From positions 426,147 through 490,146 of the forward strand of contig NC_018257.1 in assembly GCF_000227135.1 (NCBI RefSeq): a stretch of DNA of 64,000 bases, read 5' to 3'. A program made the position numbers and the translations under genes. The number at the start of each line of letters is the position of its first letter. Position 1 is the first letter of the stretch. Positions 37,651-46,760 of this stretch are shown piece by piece. Origin of the DNA: Leishmania donovani. Lineage: Eukaryota > Euglenozoa > Kinetoplastea > Trypanosomatida > Trypanosomatidae. The notes under the pieces were generated by a model. That model worked only from the letters and a program-made list of their open reading frames with translations, did no database searches and had not been told where the DNA came from.

Positions 37651-38419
37651 GCAGTAGCCTTCCTCACTACTGACAACACACTCGCGCACAAACACACGCG
37701 TGCGCACAATCCGTTCATCCTCTGGCCGCAATCGTGGGGGCCGTCACGGCTGCTGTAGCCACACCTGCAACATGCAGCCACCCCCCTGCCCCCTTTAAGG
37801 CTGGGGGAATCGGCTGAACAAAAAACAAAACGGAGAGTGGCCCAAGAAGAGGCACACATTCGTACAGAAGCATGGCCGGGGGGGGGGGCAGCCAGAGGTG
37901 ATGCCACTGCTGGTGCGCCTTGTGGTGCGGCTACCCGTCCTTGGCCGCCTTGCGCATAAAATTATTGCGTGTCTTTTGATCGGCGTAGTGCTCGCGTGTG
38001 CTGTAGTGGGTGGCTGGCGATGCTTCACACGACCCGGAACGCCGACAAGGACATTAATGCTCCCCTTCCCCACCCTACATGGGGCGGCTTCCTCATGCTC
38101 TCTCTCTTTCACCCTTTTCCTTTTCATGTCGTCACGCATTTGCTTGCTCGCCGTGCCTCTTGGCCGAGTAGCCCACCCGATTCACCAGTGCGTGAGGGAG
38201 AAGCGGGGGCACGGTACCTGTGCTTTCTTTGAGAACAAGCGAGCAGGGCAGGGTGAGGAGAGGAGGGCGCGGTGACCAGATCACCCGAGGCAGAGCAGAC
38301 TGACATCATCGTGTATCGGAGACTCTGACCTGCATCGATCCGTGTTTTTGCGTTTGCCCTTCATCGGGACCCCTCCGCCTCTCCCTCCCTGACACCCACC
38401 TCCGCCCACTCACACAACA
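37651..38419. other. Intergenic region
   Basis: About 770 bases, C/T-rich in parts (38343-38415 is strongly pyrimidine-rich and precedes the next ATG). A G-run lies at 37879-37888. No gene or recognisable RNA seen. Confidence 0.55.
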
Positions 38420-39388
38420 ATGCCCAGCAGCTTTGCGGCACAGCAGCAGGGGAGCTGCAATCCACACCAGAACCCGGTACGGTCGCACAAGGGCGGCTAT
38501 CTTCGTTGCCCATTCAACATCAGCTCCAGCTATGCGGAGCTTGCCGAGCGGCGAGTGCGCGAGGACCTGACGCGCGGCCGCAGCAGCGGCCGCAGCGGAG
38601 CCGCCGTAGCGGACAAGGATGGGGTGATGGCGTTTTCCTCCACAGGACCGCAGTTGGACAGCGACGGCATCGACGGCGACTTCGCTGGGCGCCCGTGGAG
38701 TCGTGCCGGTGTAGGGGCAAACAGGTTGTCTGGAAAAGAAAAGCGAACGCAGCAAGAGCAGGCGGAGCTCATCTACGGCCGCGGCACACTCGCTGGGGAT
38801 GACGGCGTCGTGGCGGCTACTGGGGCGGTATCCGTAACGAGCGATCTGTCTCGGGAGAACATGTTTGCCGTCGATGTGCGCGACCGTGCGGCGCTGCAGA
38901 AGGTCGTGCCGCGCGCGGTGCGCGAAAAGGTGAAGCGGCGCAAGCTCGAGGATTTTAAGAAGGAGCGTCTATCCCCAGGCAATCACCACCGTCACGGGTG
39001 TGCTCCGTTGCACACGGATCGCGCCGCAGATGAGGAGGCGGGAGAGGAAGATGGCGTGGAAAGTCGTTCTGAAGATCACATGGCGGTGCCCCCTCCCGAG
39101 TGTACACGCTTTTCATTGCCGGCAGCTGGCCCTTCCAGAAATGGTGTGCCACCGTTTCCCCACTCTGCAGGCAGTAAGGACCATTCTAGCGGCGGGAGCA
39201 GCAGTGCCAACGCTCGCGCCGAGCGGTTGCCAGGCAGCGGTCCGTCCGATGCGTCAGCTCAGCGCCCGCCTCTCCGAGAGCCCACACCAGCTCCCGCATC
39301 GGCAAAACCGAACTGCCCAAAGAACCGCATGCAGATGTTGGACGGCTTGCGTGCCTCTGCGCTCATGGGCAAGAAGGGCCGACGATAG
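38420..39388 (+). CDS. Protein of unknown function, 322 residues
   Basis: Not recognised. The N-terminus carries a short compact motif (GGYLRCPFNISSSYAELAER, about 24-43). The middle has a basic helical segment (RDRAALQKVVPRAVREKVKRRKLEDFKKER, about 155-184). The rest is Ser/Gly/Pro-rich and probably disordered, ending in a short basic tail (CPKNRMQMLDGLRASALMGKKGRR). No signal peptide or membrane segment. Supported as a gene by the open frame, its position after a long pyrimidine tract, the ATG in a CAACAATG context, and third-position GC bias. The basic helix and tail would fit a nucleic-acid or ribonucleoprotein partner, but that is a guess. Confidence 0.75.
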   Translation: MPSSFAAQQQGSCNPHQNPVRSHKGGYLRCPFNISSSYAELAERRVREDLTRGRSSGRSGAAVADKDGVMAFSSTGPQLDSDGIDGDFAGRPWSRAGVGANRLSGKEKRTQQEQAELIYGRGTLAGDDGVVAATGAVSVTSDLSRENMFAVDVRDRAALQKVVPRAVREKVKRRKLEDFKKERLSPGNHHRHGCAPLHTDRAADEEAGEEDGVESRSEDHMAVPPPECTRFSLPAAGPSRNGVPPFPHSAGSKDHSSGGSSSANARAERLPGSGPSDASAQRPPLREPTPAPASAKPNCPKNRMQMLDGLRASALMGKKGRR

Positions 39389-40011
39389 GCCTCGTGAAAG
39401 GGGCCGCACGCTGGATCTGTGCGCGTCGGATAGGAAACACTGTTAAGCAAAAACAAAATACACCCGCATGCGCAAGACCCCGGCGCCCGCGCCAAGTCTG
39501 AACGGCGAGAGAAGAGGGGCCATCGAATGTCGAAAGCAAAGCCAGGCAAGGCGGAAAGTGACGAGGGCGATGCAGACGTTGTTGCCAGGGTGCCTCTCGT
39601 GGTGGCTGCGCGGCTGGGAAGCGGTGGCCACCGTGATCTTCACGCTTCTCTTGTGTGTGCTTATCTTCTTCCTCTCCCGTGCAGCCCCTCTAGGGTGTGC
39701 ACCTCTCCTCGAGCGATCGCGGCCCTCCGCAGCCTGTGCGTTCCCCACACGTGCTCTCTTTCGCGGGCCTCTTTCGCCGTGTGGTATCCCATGAGTGATT
39801 CGAATCTTCTCCCGCTGCCCTCGTCTTCCCTCTTCCGCCCCACATCTGTGCTGTCGCCAACACCACTTCCCACACACGACTCAAGCTTGCACGCTTTGGT
39901 GTCTCTTAGGGCCGCGCCTGGTGCCCACTGCCGCACGGTCTCCTTTCTTTTTCATCCTCCAAGGGGCGTCGGCGCAGGGCGCGCAGTCCGCCTCGGCTTG
40001 TCGCCGGAGGC
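39389..40011. other. Intergenic region
   Basis: About 620 bases; C/T tract at 39936-39962 with an AG shortly after, the likely trans-splice acceptor for the TBC gene. No gene seen. Confidence 0.55.
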
Positions 40012-42153
40012 ATGCACTCAGCCTTTCTGGAACGCGTCTTGGGCTACTCGGGAGCCGACAGGACCTCGGCGAGCTCTGAGGTAGGCCCAGATGGCGGGGT
40101 CATGGCATCAACCGGCAGCGGAGGTGCGAAGAGCAGCACCCAGTACAAGGCCGTCACGCGGCCGTATCGGTGTAGTCAAAGTAACCCAGCGCTGCGATCA
40201 GAAAACCTCGTCGGCACTGCCAAGGACGGTGACGCCGACGGCGCGCCTCTCAACAGCTCCATGAAGAGAGGCGGAGGCTTCAGCTTCTCCAAGGCAGGTA
40301 GGCTCTCTTGGATGAGTATTCGATCATCCATCGGCATGGGCACCAGGCAGTCGTCGGCTTCCGCGGCGCCCGCACCGCAAGCCTCGAGCGGTGCGTTGCA
40401 TCTCAACAAATTGAGTGCGCCGACTCCTCCTGGCACCACCGCGACGGTGAGCCCCTTTGGGCCGAACACCCCGCTGGCCAAGACCCCGACCACGGCCGCT
40501 GCTACCGCCACCGCTGCCGTGAGCGGCGAGCATGCAAAGCGCTTCCAGGAGGCGCTGTGTGTAGACTCAGTGGATATGGCGCTACTGCGGGAGCTGAGCT
40601 GGCAGGGCTGCCCGGTTGCTCTCCGGTACGAGGCATGGATGTTTCTCACCGGATGCTGGACGGCGCAGGCAGCAACGCGCCAGCCGACCGTGCTGAGGCG
40701 CCGTGTCGAGTACGCCGCTTACATTCACAGCTCCTACGGCATCGTCGACTGGGACGCCGTGTGCGCGATGGTGGACAGCGGCGTCGACACAGCCGTGCAC
40801 CGGTCAACCCTCAAGTCACTCGAGCACACTGCTGATACACCGCAGGTGACTCCACCGTCCTGCACCTCACAGAGCCGCTTGCGTGCGGCGCCGTTGACAA
40901 CCGGCGGCAGCACAGCCACGGCGGCAAAGGAGGCTGCTGCCGCTCCACCTCTGTCGCTTTCGCAGCGGCCGGACGGATGGCAGAGCGCTTCCCTCCCCCT
41001 CGAGGATGCCCGCTCGCGGTCGCCGCAGAACACAAGCGGGAGTGACGCGCCGCAGCCGTCGCAACTGCCACAGCCCCAGTCAGCGGATCTCCCGACAGCA
41101 AGCCCTTCCCTGGGCACTCTGCCAGCCCCCTCTGGCTCCTCGTTCCGCGCCTCCGCTTCAGTGGGGCTCACTGATACCGCCGGTGCCGGTCCGACTTCTC
41201 ATCCGCCAATGTCCGTGCCGCCGCTTCCCGGGCTTGCGACGCTCGGGCTGCCGAATGCGGTGCCAGCGACGGTGGCGCCATCTGCTGCCAGTGGCGGCGC
41301 TGGCGGGGCGACAGGGCACCAGCTTAGTGCCAGCACGATGCTGGGCTCGAAGGAGTTGCAGACGCTGAAGCAGATCCGCAAGGACATTCCTCGCATGTCG
41401 GGCGGCCACTGCTACCTGCGCCACCCACGCGTGCAGGGCTCCATTGAGCGCATCCTGTTCATCTGGTCCCTGCGCCATCCGGCCTGCGGCTACGTGCAGG
41501 GCATGAATGACCTTGTTGTCCCGTTCATGGGCGTGGTGCTGGGCTACCGCTTCTGTCCGACCCACTCGGTAACAGAGCTGCACGCCTACACCGAGGACAT
41601 CTTCGACGATCTGTGGTCCGTTTCGGCAGTTTCGGCCACGCAGTGGATCAACGAGGTGGAGGCGGATGTGTACTGGATGACGTCGTATTTGCTCAACACC
41701 ATGCAGGATAACTACACGAGCAGTCACGCCGGGATCACGTCCATGATGCGGCACCTCGCTGCGGTCGTGCAGGTTGCCGACCCACCGCTCTACCATCGCT
41801 TGGTGGACGTGCTGCAGCTCCACTTTGAGCAGTTTTCCTTCCGGTGGATGAATTGCTTGCTAATGCGCGAGCTGACTGAAACGCAGTCGCTGCGGCTGCT
41901 CGATGCGTATCTATCCGATGAGGAGCGGCGGTGGAGTGTCACGCACGTGTATGTGTGCGCGGCACTGCTGCTGCGCTGGGGCTCACAGCTGATGGCGTTT
42001 TGCGAGGACTATATCAGCGTAATGAAGTTCTTGCAGGAACCACCGACGGAGCAGCTGTCGCTGCGTGATATGCAAGATGTGCTCTCAGAGGGCTTTGTGC
42101 TGCAGAACCTGTATGAGGCCTCCTTGAAGAGACTGTCCACAACCGCGGAGTGA
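40012..42153 (+). CDS. TBC-domain Rab GTPase-activating protein, TBC1D22/Gyp1 type
   Basis: 713 residues. TBC proteins stimulate GTP hydrolysis by Rab GTPases with a dual Arg/Gln finger; both are present: IRKDIPR (Arg461) and GYVQGMND (Gln496). The TBC domain begins near 188 (LRELSWQGCPVALRYEAWMFLTG), is interrupted by a ~170-residue Ser/Pro/Ala-rich insert (about 275-445), and continues to ~700. The segments ERILFIWSLRHPACGYVQGMNDLV, MQDNYTSSHAGI, FRWMNCLLMREL and YVCAALLLRW are very close to TBC1D22/Gyp1, which act on Golgi Rabs (Ypt1/Rab1, Rab33). The N-terminal 185 residues are disordered. The ATG at 40012 is the first in frame, 50 bases after a C/T tract and AG. Rab target is inference. 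Confidence 0.9.
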   Translation: MHSAFLERVLGYSGADRTSASSEVGPDGGVMASTGSGGAKSSTQYKAVTRPYRCSQSNPALRSENLVGTAKDGDADGAPLNSSMKRGGGFSFSKAGRLSWMSIRSSIGMGTRQSSASAAPAPQASSGALHLNKLSAPTPPGTTATVSPFGPNTPLAKTPTTAAATATAAVSGEHAKRFQEALCVDSVDMALLRELSWQGCPVALRYEAWMFLTGCWTAQAATRQPTVLRRRVEYAAYIHSSYGIVDWDAVCAMVDSGVDTAVHRSTLKSLEHTADTPQVTPPSCTSQSRLRAAPLTTGGSTATAAKEAAAAPPLSLSQRPDGWQSASLPLEDARSRSPQNTSGSDAPQPSQLPQPQSADLPTASPSLGTLPAPSGSSFRASASVGLTDTAGAGPTSHPPMSVPPLPGLATLGLPNAVPATVAPSAASGGAGGATGHQLSASTMLGSKELQTLKQIRKDIPRMSGGHCYLRHPRVQGSIERILFIWSLRHPACGYVQGMNDLVVPFMGVVLGYRFCPTHSVTELHAYTEDIFDDLWSVSAVSATQWINEVEADVYWMTSYLLNTMQDNYTSSHAGITSMMRHLAAVVQVADPPLYHRLVDVLQLHFEQFSFRWMNCLLMRELTETQSLRLLDAYLSDEERRWSVTHVYVCAALLLRWGSQLMAFCEDYISVMKFLQEPPTEQLSLRDMQDVLSEGFVLQNLYEASLKRLSTTAE

Positions 42154-42968
42154 AGGGCGTGGGCAGCTCGATCTCGTCACGAGCCGCACTTGCGTCGCAG
42201 CATGTTTTCGTTCTGGACGTTGTCGGCGTGCGCGCATGTACAGGCGCTGCCTGTGCGTAGCGTGAGCGTACGCCATGCCACCTTCACCCCCTCCCTTCTC
42301 CTCACCGAATGAGCGCTCTGTCTCTCTTTGGGCGCATACTTGTATGCGTGCCAAGCGTGCTTCGCTCTTTTTCTCCCTGCAGCTGCGTTTTGAACTCCCC
42401 ACATGTGTGCAGTCGCACGTTTTTGCGGCGAGCATCGTGCCTTGGACGCTTTCCCTTCGTTTCTCGCCACCGCTCTTCCACTTCTCTCTACCTCGCTCTC
42501 CCCTCCTTCCGCTTACAGCACCTGCGCAAGAAAAAAAGGGCAACACGCAAACTGAAGTGTTGGTCCCCTCCCTCTGTGTTCACCCTGCACTAACGCTGTC
42601 GCGGGGTGCTGATTTCATCCACCGCTCTCCATCTGGCTGCGGCGTTTCCTCCCCGTCGTGTTCCTCATGAAGAGGTGGTGGCGAGCCAGCGGTGCGCCGT
42701 TCCGCCCGTGTGCATGCTTTTCGGCCCTTTTGCGCGTGTGCTTGTGTGCTCACTTCGCCGCCGTGCCCCCCCCCCCCCCTTCATGTGCTCGGAGACGTCC
42801 AACGCGCTGCGGTGTTTGGATACCCGCTCATGCGTGACGCCTCACATTCCTCTTCTTCCTTCGACCTCTACCCCCCCCCCTCCCCCGCTTTTTCTCTGCA
42901 CTGCGCATCGCCCCTCATCATATGGACACACACCCGCGCACACATGCGCTGAACGGATCATGTCGCAC
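42154..42968. other. Intergenic region and RIO2 leader
   Basis: About 800 bases, with C/T-rich stretches at 42288-42400 and 42765-42783 and the strong tract at 42842-42898. An in-frame ATG at 42960 lies before the first AG that follows this last tract. No gene seen. Confidence 0.55.
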
Positions 42969-42970
42969 AG
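42842..42970 (+). promoter_or_regulatory. Polypyrimidine tract and trans-splice acceptor of RIO2
   Basis: After the C/T tract (42842-42898) there is no AG until 42969-42970. That AG is nine bases inside the upstream in-frame ATG codon's frame (42960). Splicing at the first AG therefore removes the ATG at 42960 and leaves 43089 as the first in-frame start. Confidence 0.65.
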
Positions 42971-43088
42971 CTCACTGAAGCGAGCACCAGAAATTTCACG
43001 GCAGACCCCAACGGGCAAGGACTCGATCCTGTGCCGTAGCGCACACGCCAAACCTCTTTCGCTCACCACTGCACCACGAGGCTCAGCG

Positions 43089-44549
43089 ATGGTGAAGTTG
43101 AATGTCACTCTCCTCCGCTTCATGGAAGATGAGGACTTTCGCGTGCTCACGGCGCTCGAGATGGCCATGCGCAACCACGACGTCGCCCCGACCGCGCTCG
43201 TTGAGCGTATCGCACAGCTGCCCCACGGCGGGTGCCGCAAGCGGCTCAACAACCTTCTCAAGCACAAGATGATTCACCATGAGAACACCATGTACGACGG
43301 TTACGCCATGAAGTACGGCGCATACGACTACCTAGCACTGCGCACGCTTAGCAAGCGCGGCACCTGCACAGGTGTGGGCCACCGCATTGGGTGCGGCAAG
43401 GAGTCTGATATTATCTTAGTACGGGACGAGGCCGGCCACGAGTGCGTGCTCAAGCTGCAGCGCCTCGGACGCTGCTCATTTCGCAGCGTGGCGCGCAACC
43501 GCGACTACAAAGGGAACGGCCGCGCCCGTCATGGGGAGAGCTGGTTCTACCTGTCGCGCCTCGCCTCGCAGAAGGAGTACTCGTTTATGAAGCTGCTGTA
43601 TGACGAGGGATTTCCAGTGCCGAAACCGATCGACCAGAACCGGCACGCGCTGCTCATGGAGCTGGTGCCAGGAACCCTGCTAAACAACATCACGGAGCTC
43701 GGAGACGCCAGCAAGGTGTACCGCCGCGCCCTGGAGCTGATGGTGAAGCTGGCCGAGTCGGGGCTCATTCACGGTGACTTTAACGAGTTCAACTTGATGA
43801 TCACCGACGACCAGCGTGTCATTATGATTGACTTTCCGCAGATGATCTCCATCAACCACCCCAACGCGTCGGAGCTCTTTGACCGCGATGTGCAGAACCT
43901 CGCCAACTTCTTCCACCGCCGCTTCAAGGTGGACACGACGTGGTTCCCATCGCTGGAGAAGGACGTGGTGCGCAAGGGCGAGCTGGATAAGCAGGTGTAC
44001 GCGAGCGGGCACTTCACGCGCAAGCAGCAGGAGGATCTGGAGCGACTCATGCTGGAGGGCTTCCAGCGGAGTGAGAAGAGCGATGACGAGGCAGGCTCGC
44101 AGGTGCTCGACAGTGATGCGAGCGACGATGACGGTGATGAAAATGCGTCGCAGCGTTCCGACATAGGCAACGCGGACGTGGATGCGGGAGTTGCGGGCAA
44201 GTTCACGTCCATCCCCGGCGGCGCAAGGGGCGGCGAGAGTGACGAGGAGAGGGAGGATAGCAGCGACGATGATGCGAGTGAAGGCAGGTTGCTCGACGAG
44301 GCCATGGGCGCCGCACGCGAGCGGCGCGAAGGCGAGGTCTACGCCCGCAATCCCGACCGCAACGCAAACTTTCTGCCGGATGGAAAAATCAACGAAGACC
44401 ATGTGAAGCACCAGATTCGCAAGAACATTCGGCGCAAGGACAACCACGACTTCAATCGCCACCTGCACCGCAATGTGCAGAAGGGTCGGCAGAAGCAGAA
44501 GATTCAGCGTCAGCTCAAGAGTTCGAACGGTGGCGGCTTCTTCGACTAG
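43089..44549 (+). CDS. RIOK2: RIO2 atypical protein kinase/ATPase, 40S ribosome maturation
   Basis: 487 residues. RIO2 is needed for the last cytoplasmic steps of 40S subunit maturation. The N-terminal winged-helix domain (FRVLTALEMAMRNHDVAP, GGCRKRLNNLLKHKMI, YDYLALRTL) and the RIO kinase core are complete: the phosphate-binding loop GCGKESDI (about 100-107), the LKLQRLGRCSFRSV segment, the catalytic loop HGDFNEFNL (Asp230) and the metal-binding MIDFPQM (Asp248). The C-terminus is acidic then basic, with a KHQIRKNIRRKDNHDF segment. The start at 43089 gives the canonical MVKLNVTLLRFM N-terminus. An upstream ATG at 42960 would add 43 residues but lies before the predicted splice acceptor. Identification is secure. 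Confidence 0.96.
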   Translation: MVKLNVTLLRFMEDEDFRVLTALEMAMRNHDVAPTALVERIAQLPHGGCRKRLNNLLKHKMIHHENTMYDGYAMKYGAYDYLALRTLSKRGTCTGVGHRIGCGKESDIILVRDEAGHECVLKLQRLGRCSFRSVARNRDYKGNGRARHGESWFYLSRLASQKEYSFMKLLYDEGFPVPKPIDQNRHALLMELVPGTLLNNITELGDASKVYRRALELMVKLAESGLIHGDFNEFNLMITDDQRVIMIDFPQMISINHPNASELFDRDVQNLANFFHRRFKVDTTWFPSLEKDVVRKGELDKQVYASGHFTRKQQEDLERLMLEGFQRSEKSDDEAGSQVLDSDASDDDGDENASQRSDIGNADVDAGVAGKFTSIPGGARGGESDEEREDSSDDDASEGRLLDEAMGAARERREGEVYARNPDRNANFLPDGKINEDHVKHQIRKNIRRKDNHDFNRHLHRNVQKGRQKQKIQRQLKSSNGGGFFD

Positions 44550-46342
44550 GTTGCGCCGGTGTACATGCTTCTTCTCGTGTGGGTGGAGAGGGAGGGGCAG
44601 TGCGGAGTGCAATTCCTGTGCCCGTCAGCTCGCTGGCAATCGTGGCGATGCACCTGTTGCGATTAGGCCCCGCTTTCTTTTCGCGGGAAGGCGAGGTGGC
44701 TCGCGCCGCATTTCCTTTCTCCCCCCTCCCCCACGCCCGATTGTACCCGACCCTCGCAGAGCGAGGCCGCTCGGTGGATGGGTGGGGGTATCCCTCGATC
44801 TCCTACGATTTTCTCGCTCTGCTGCGCACGCCCGGCTGCCATGCTTCTTTCCCTTTTTTCCGTTGTTGTTTTCGTCCCTCTTTCCTTGTGTGTCGTGGAG
44901 GCGAATTTAACGAGTAACAAAGCCGACGAGGGGTGGCGGCGGACGGATGCCCCGCTGCCGGTGTGTGGGTGTGTTGTCATGTCTAAGGCGCTTCCCTCTC
45001 TCTCGTTTTATGCGTCATCTTTTTTTTTTTTTGTATCTTTCGTTGTTGTTGTCAGGCCCCGGCTGCTCCCCAAGCGGCGCAAGCGCGCGCGTCCCATACG
45101 CTGTGATGCCAAGATATCAGCAGCTACATGCAGCAACCTTGCCTGGAAGCCACCTACAGTGGCGCGGGTGCAGACAGCAGCGATGCGCGCCGATTTCGGG
45201 ACGCGCGCCTTGTGAACATGAATGGCCGATCCTTACTCTTGGCTGCCGATCGCATTGCACAGTACTTGCCCTCTGGCGTGAGAGAGAGGTCTCTGCCGAG
45301 TGAGGAGCAGGTGTGTGCAGGCGCATGTGAGTTGTATGCCACTCGTCTCACGAGTCCGCATCGTGCGCCGCTCACCACGGCCTTCCGCTGTGGGCGACCG
45401 GGCCACCCACGGCACTGTTCGGCTTTATATTTTGTGCCGCACGGCCCCTCCCCCTCCTCTCTGCCACTGTCTTGATGACGATTCACCACTCCCTCTTTCT
45501 TCTTGCTGTCAACGCGCACCCGTCACCTTCGACCCCACCCACACGCACACGCTCGCAAGCACACATGCACACGCACATACATAGATAAAAGCACCCCCAC
45601 AGAAAGAAAACTAGTTTTCATTGGCCTTGTGCCCCCTCCCTTCCCCTCTCTCCCCCCTCCCCTCATCCATACCGGACACCCACGTACGCGCACTCTCCAC
45701 CTCGACTCACACCGAAGACGACGGCAACGACATTGGCGGAGAGGAAAAAAGGCCAGTCATCCGCGGCTTTCGCTCGTCGTTGTGTTCCTTGTCTTCATCC
45801 TTCCCTTCCTTCTCCCTGCTCTCCTCGCTGTGCAACGATCTCGGCTCGCCGGACCCCCGCACCGTCTCTTGTTCCTCTCATTGTTCAGCCCTTACTCTCG
45901 TCTCGGCATTCGCTTCGCGCACGTGAGTCTGGCCAGAGCGGTGAAAGTAGTGCGCAGCAGGTCGGCGGATCCGTTTCTCAGACCCCCTTCCCGTTGCCGG
46001 CAGCAGCACCAGCAGCGGTGCACACAGGAGCTACGTAGGAGCGCAGACCCCGTTTCTCCTCCAGCCCACCAGGACCTACTTTTCCCGCGTGCACCGCGTT
46101 GTCGTTGAATGCATGGCTGTCGTAACAGTCGTGGTGTCGACGTAGTGGACTCCTTTTCCTTCTCGCTGTTGTTTGATGGACAGTCTCCAGCCCCTCTCTT
46201 GCACACATCTTACGGAAATACGTCTTTCTGTGTCGTTCTGCGCAAGCGTTTCTCCTCTCTCTCCTCAAAATCCGCTCACCGTTTAGTCCGTCGCCAGCGC
46301 ACCGCCAAAAGTGTGTCCTCTGCCTCACCCTCACCCTAACCT

Positions 46343-46380
<38 letters not shown>

Positions 46381-46760
46381 AGATAGAAAACGGGAGGGAC
46401 TGAGAGCCAGCGCGCTTGTGTCCGCGTGTGTAGACGACTGAAGCGAATAGGCTCGCGATCCCGCGAATCGCGGCGAAAGCGACGACCCCTCCCACCACCT
46501 TTTTTCCCTCTCCTTTTCACCAAAGACGAACAAACAAACTTGAGAAAGAAAAACGAGGACGTACCTCATACAAGCAGACGCACCACTACTGCGGGGGAGT
46601 GGGAGGCAGTGCCGCTCTCTGCACGCCTGTAGCGCGCACACATAGAAAAGCGCCTCTCGTTGCTGTTTTGTTTTCTTGGCAGCCAGCCCGGGGCTGCAGA
46701 CAGAGCACACATCAGGCAACCCTTTTCTCGTTTCGAGGTCGACGAAGGATTGTGCACTTA
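44550..46760. other. Long intergenic region between RIO2 and the PSP1 gene
   Basis: About 2.2 kb without a supportable gene. Contains an oligo-T run at 45020-45032, several C/T tracts (44725-44740, 45640-45665, 45780-45830), a CA microsatellite at 46346-46375, and T/C-rich stretches before the next start (likely acceptor AG near 46680). Frames of up to 201 codons are low-complexity (Pro/Ser/Leu/His) and lack leader signals. Confidence 0.5.
46346..46375. repeat. CA dinucleotide microsatellite
   Basis: Uninterrupted (CA)n of about 30 bases upstream of the PSP1-domain gene. Confidence 0.95.

Noticed and set aside
43680..44612. Minus-strand frame of 310 codons opposite RIO2
   Set aside because: Antisense shadow of a clearly identified kinase.
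45503..46108. 201-codon + frame upstream of the PSP1 gene
   Set aside because: No proper ATG start; His/Thr then Pro/Leu/Arg content reflects CA and C/T repeats.
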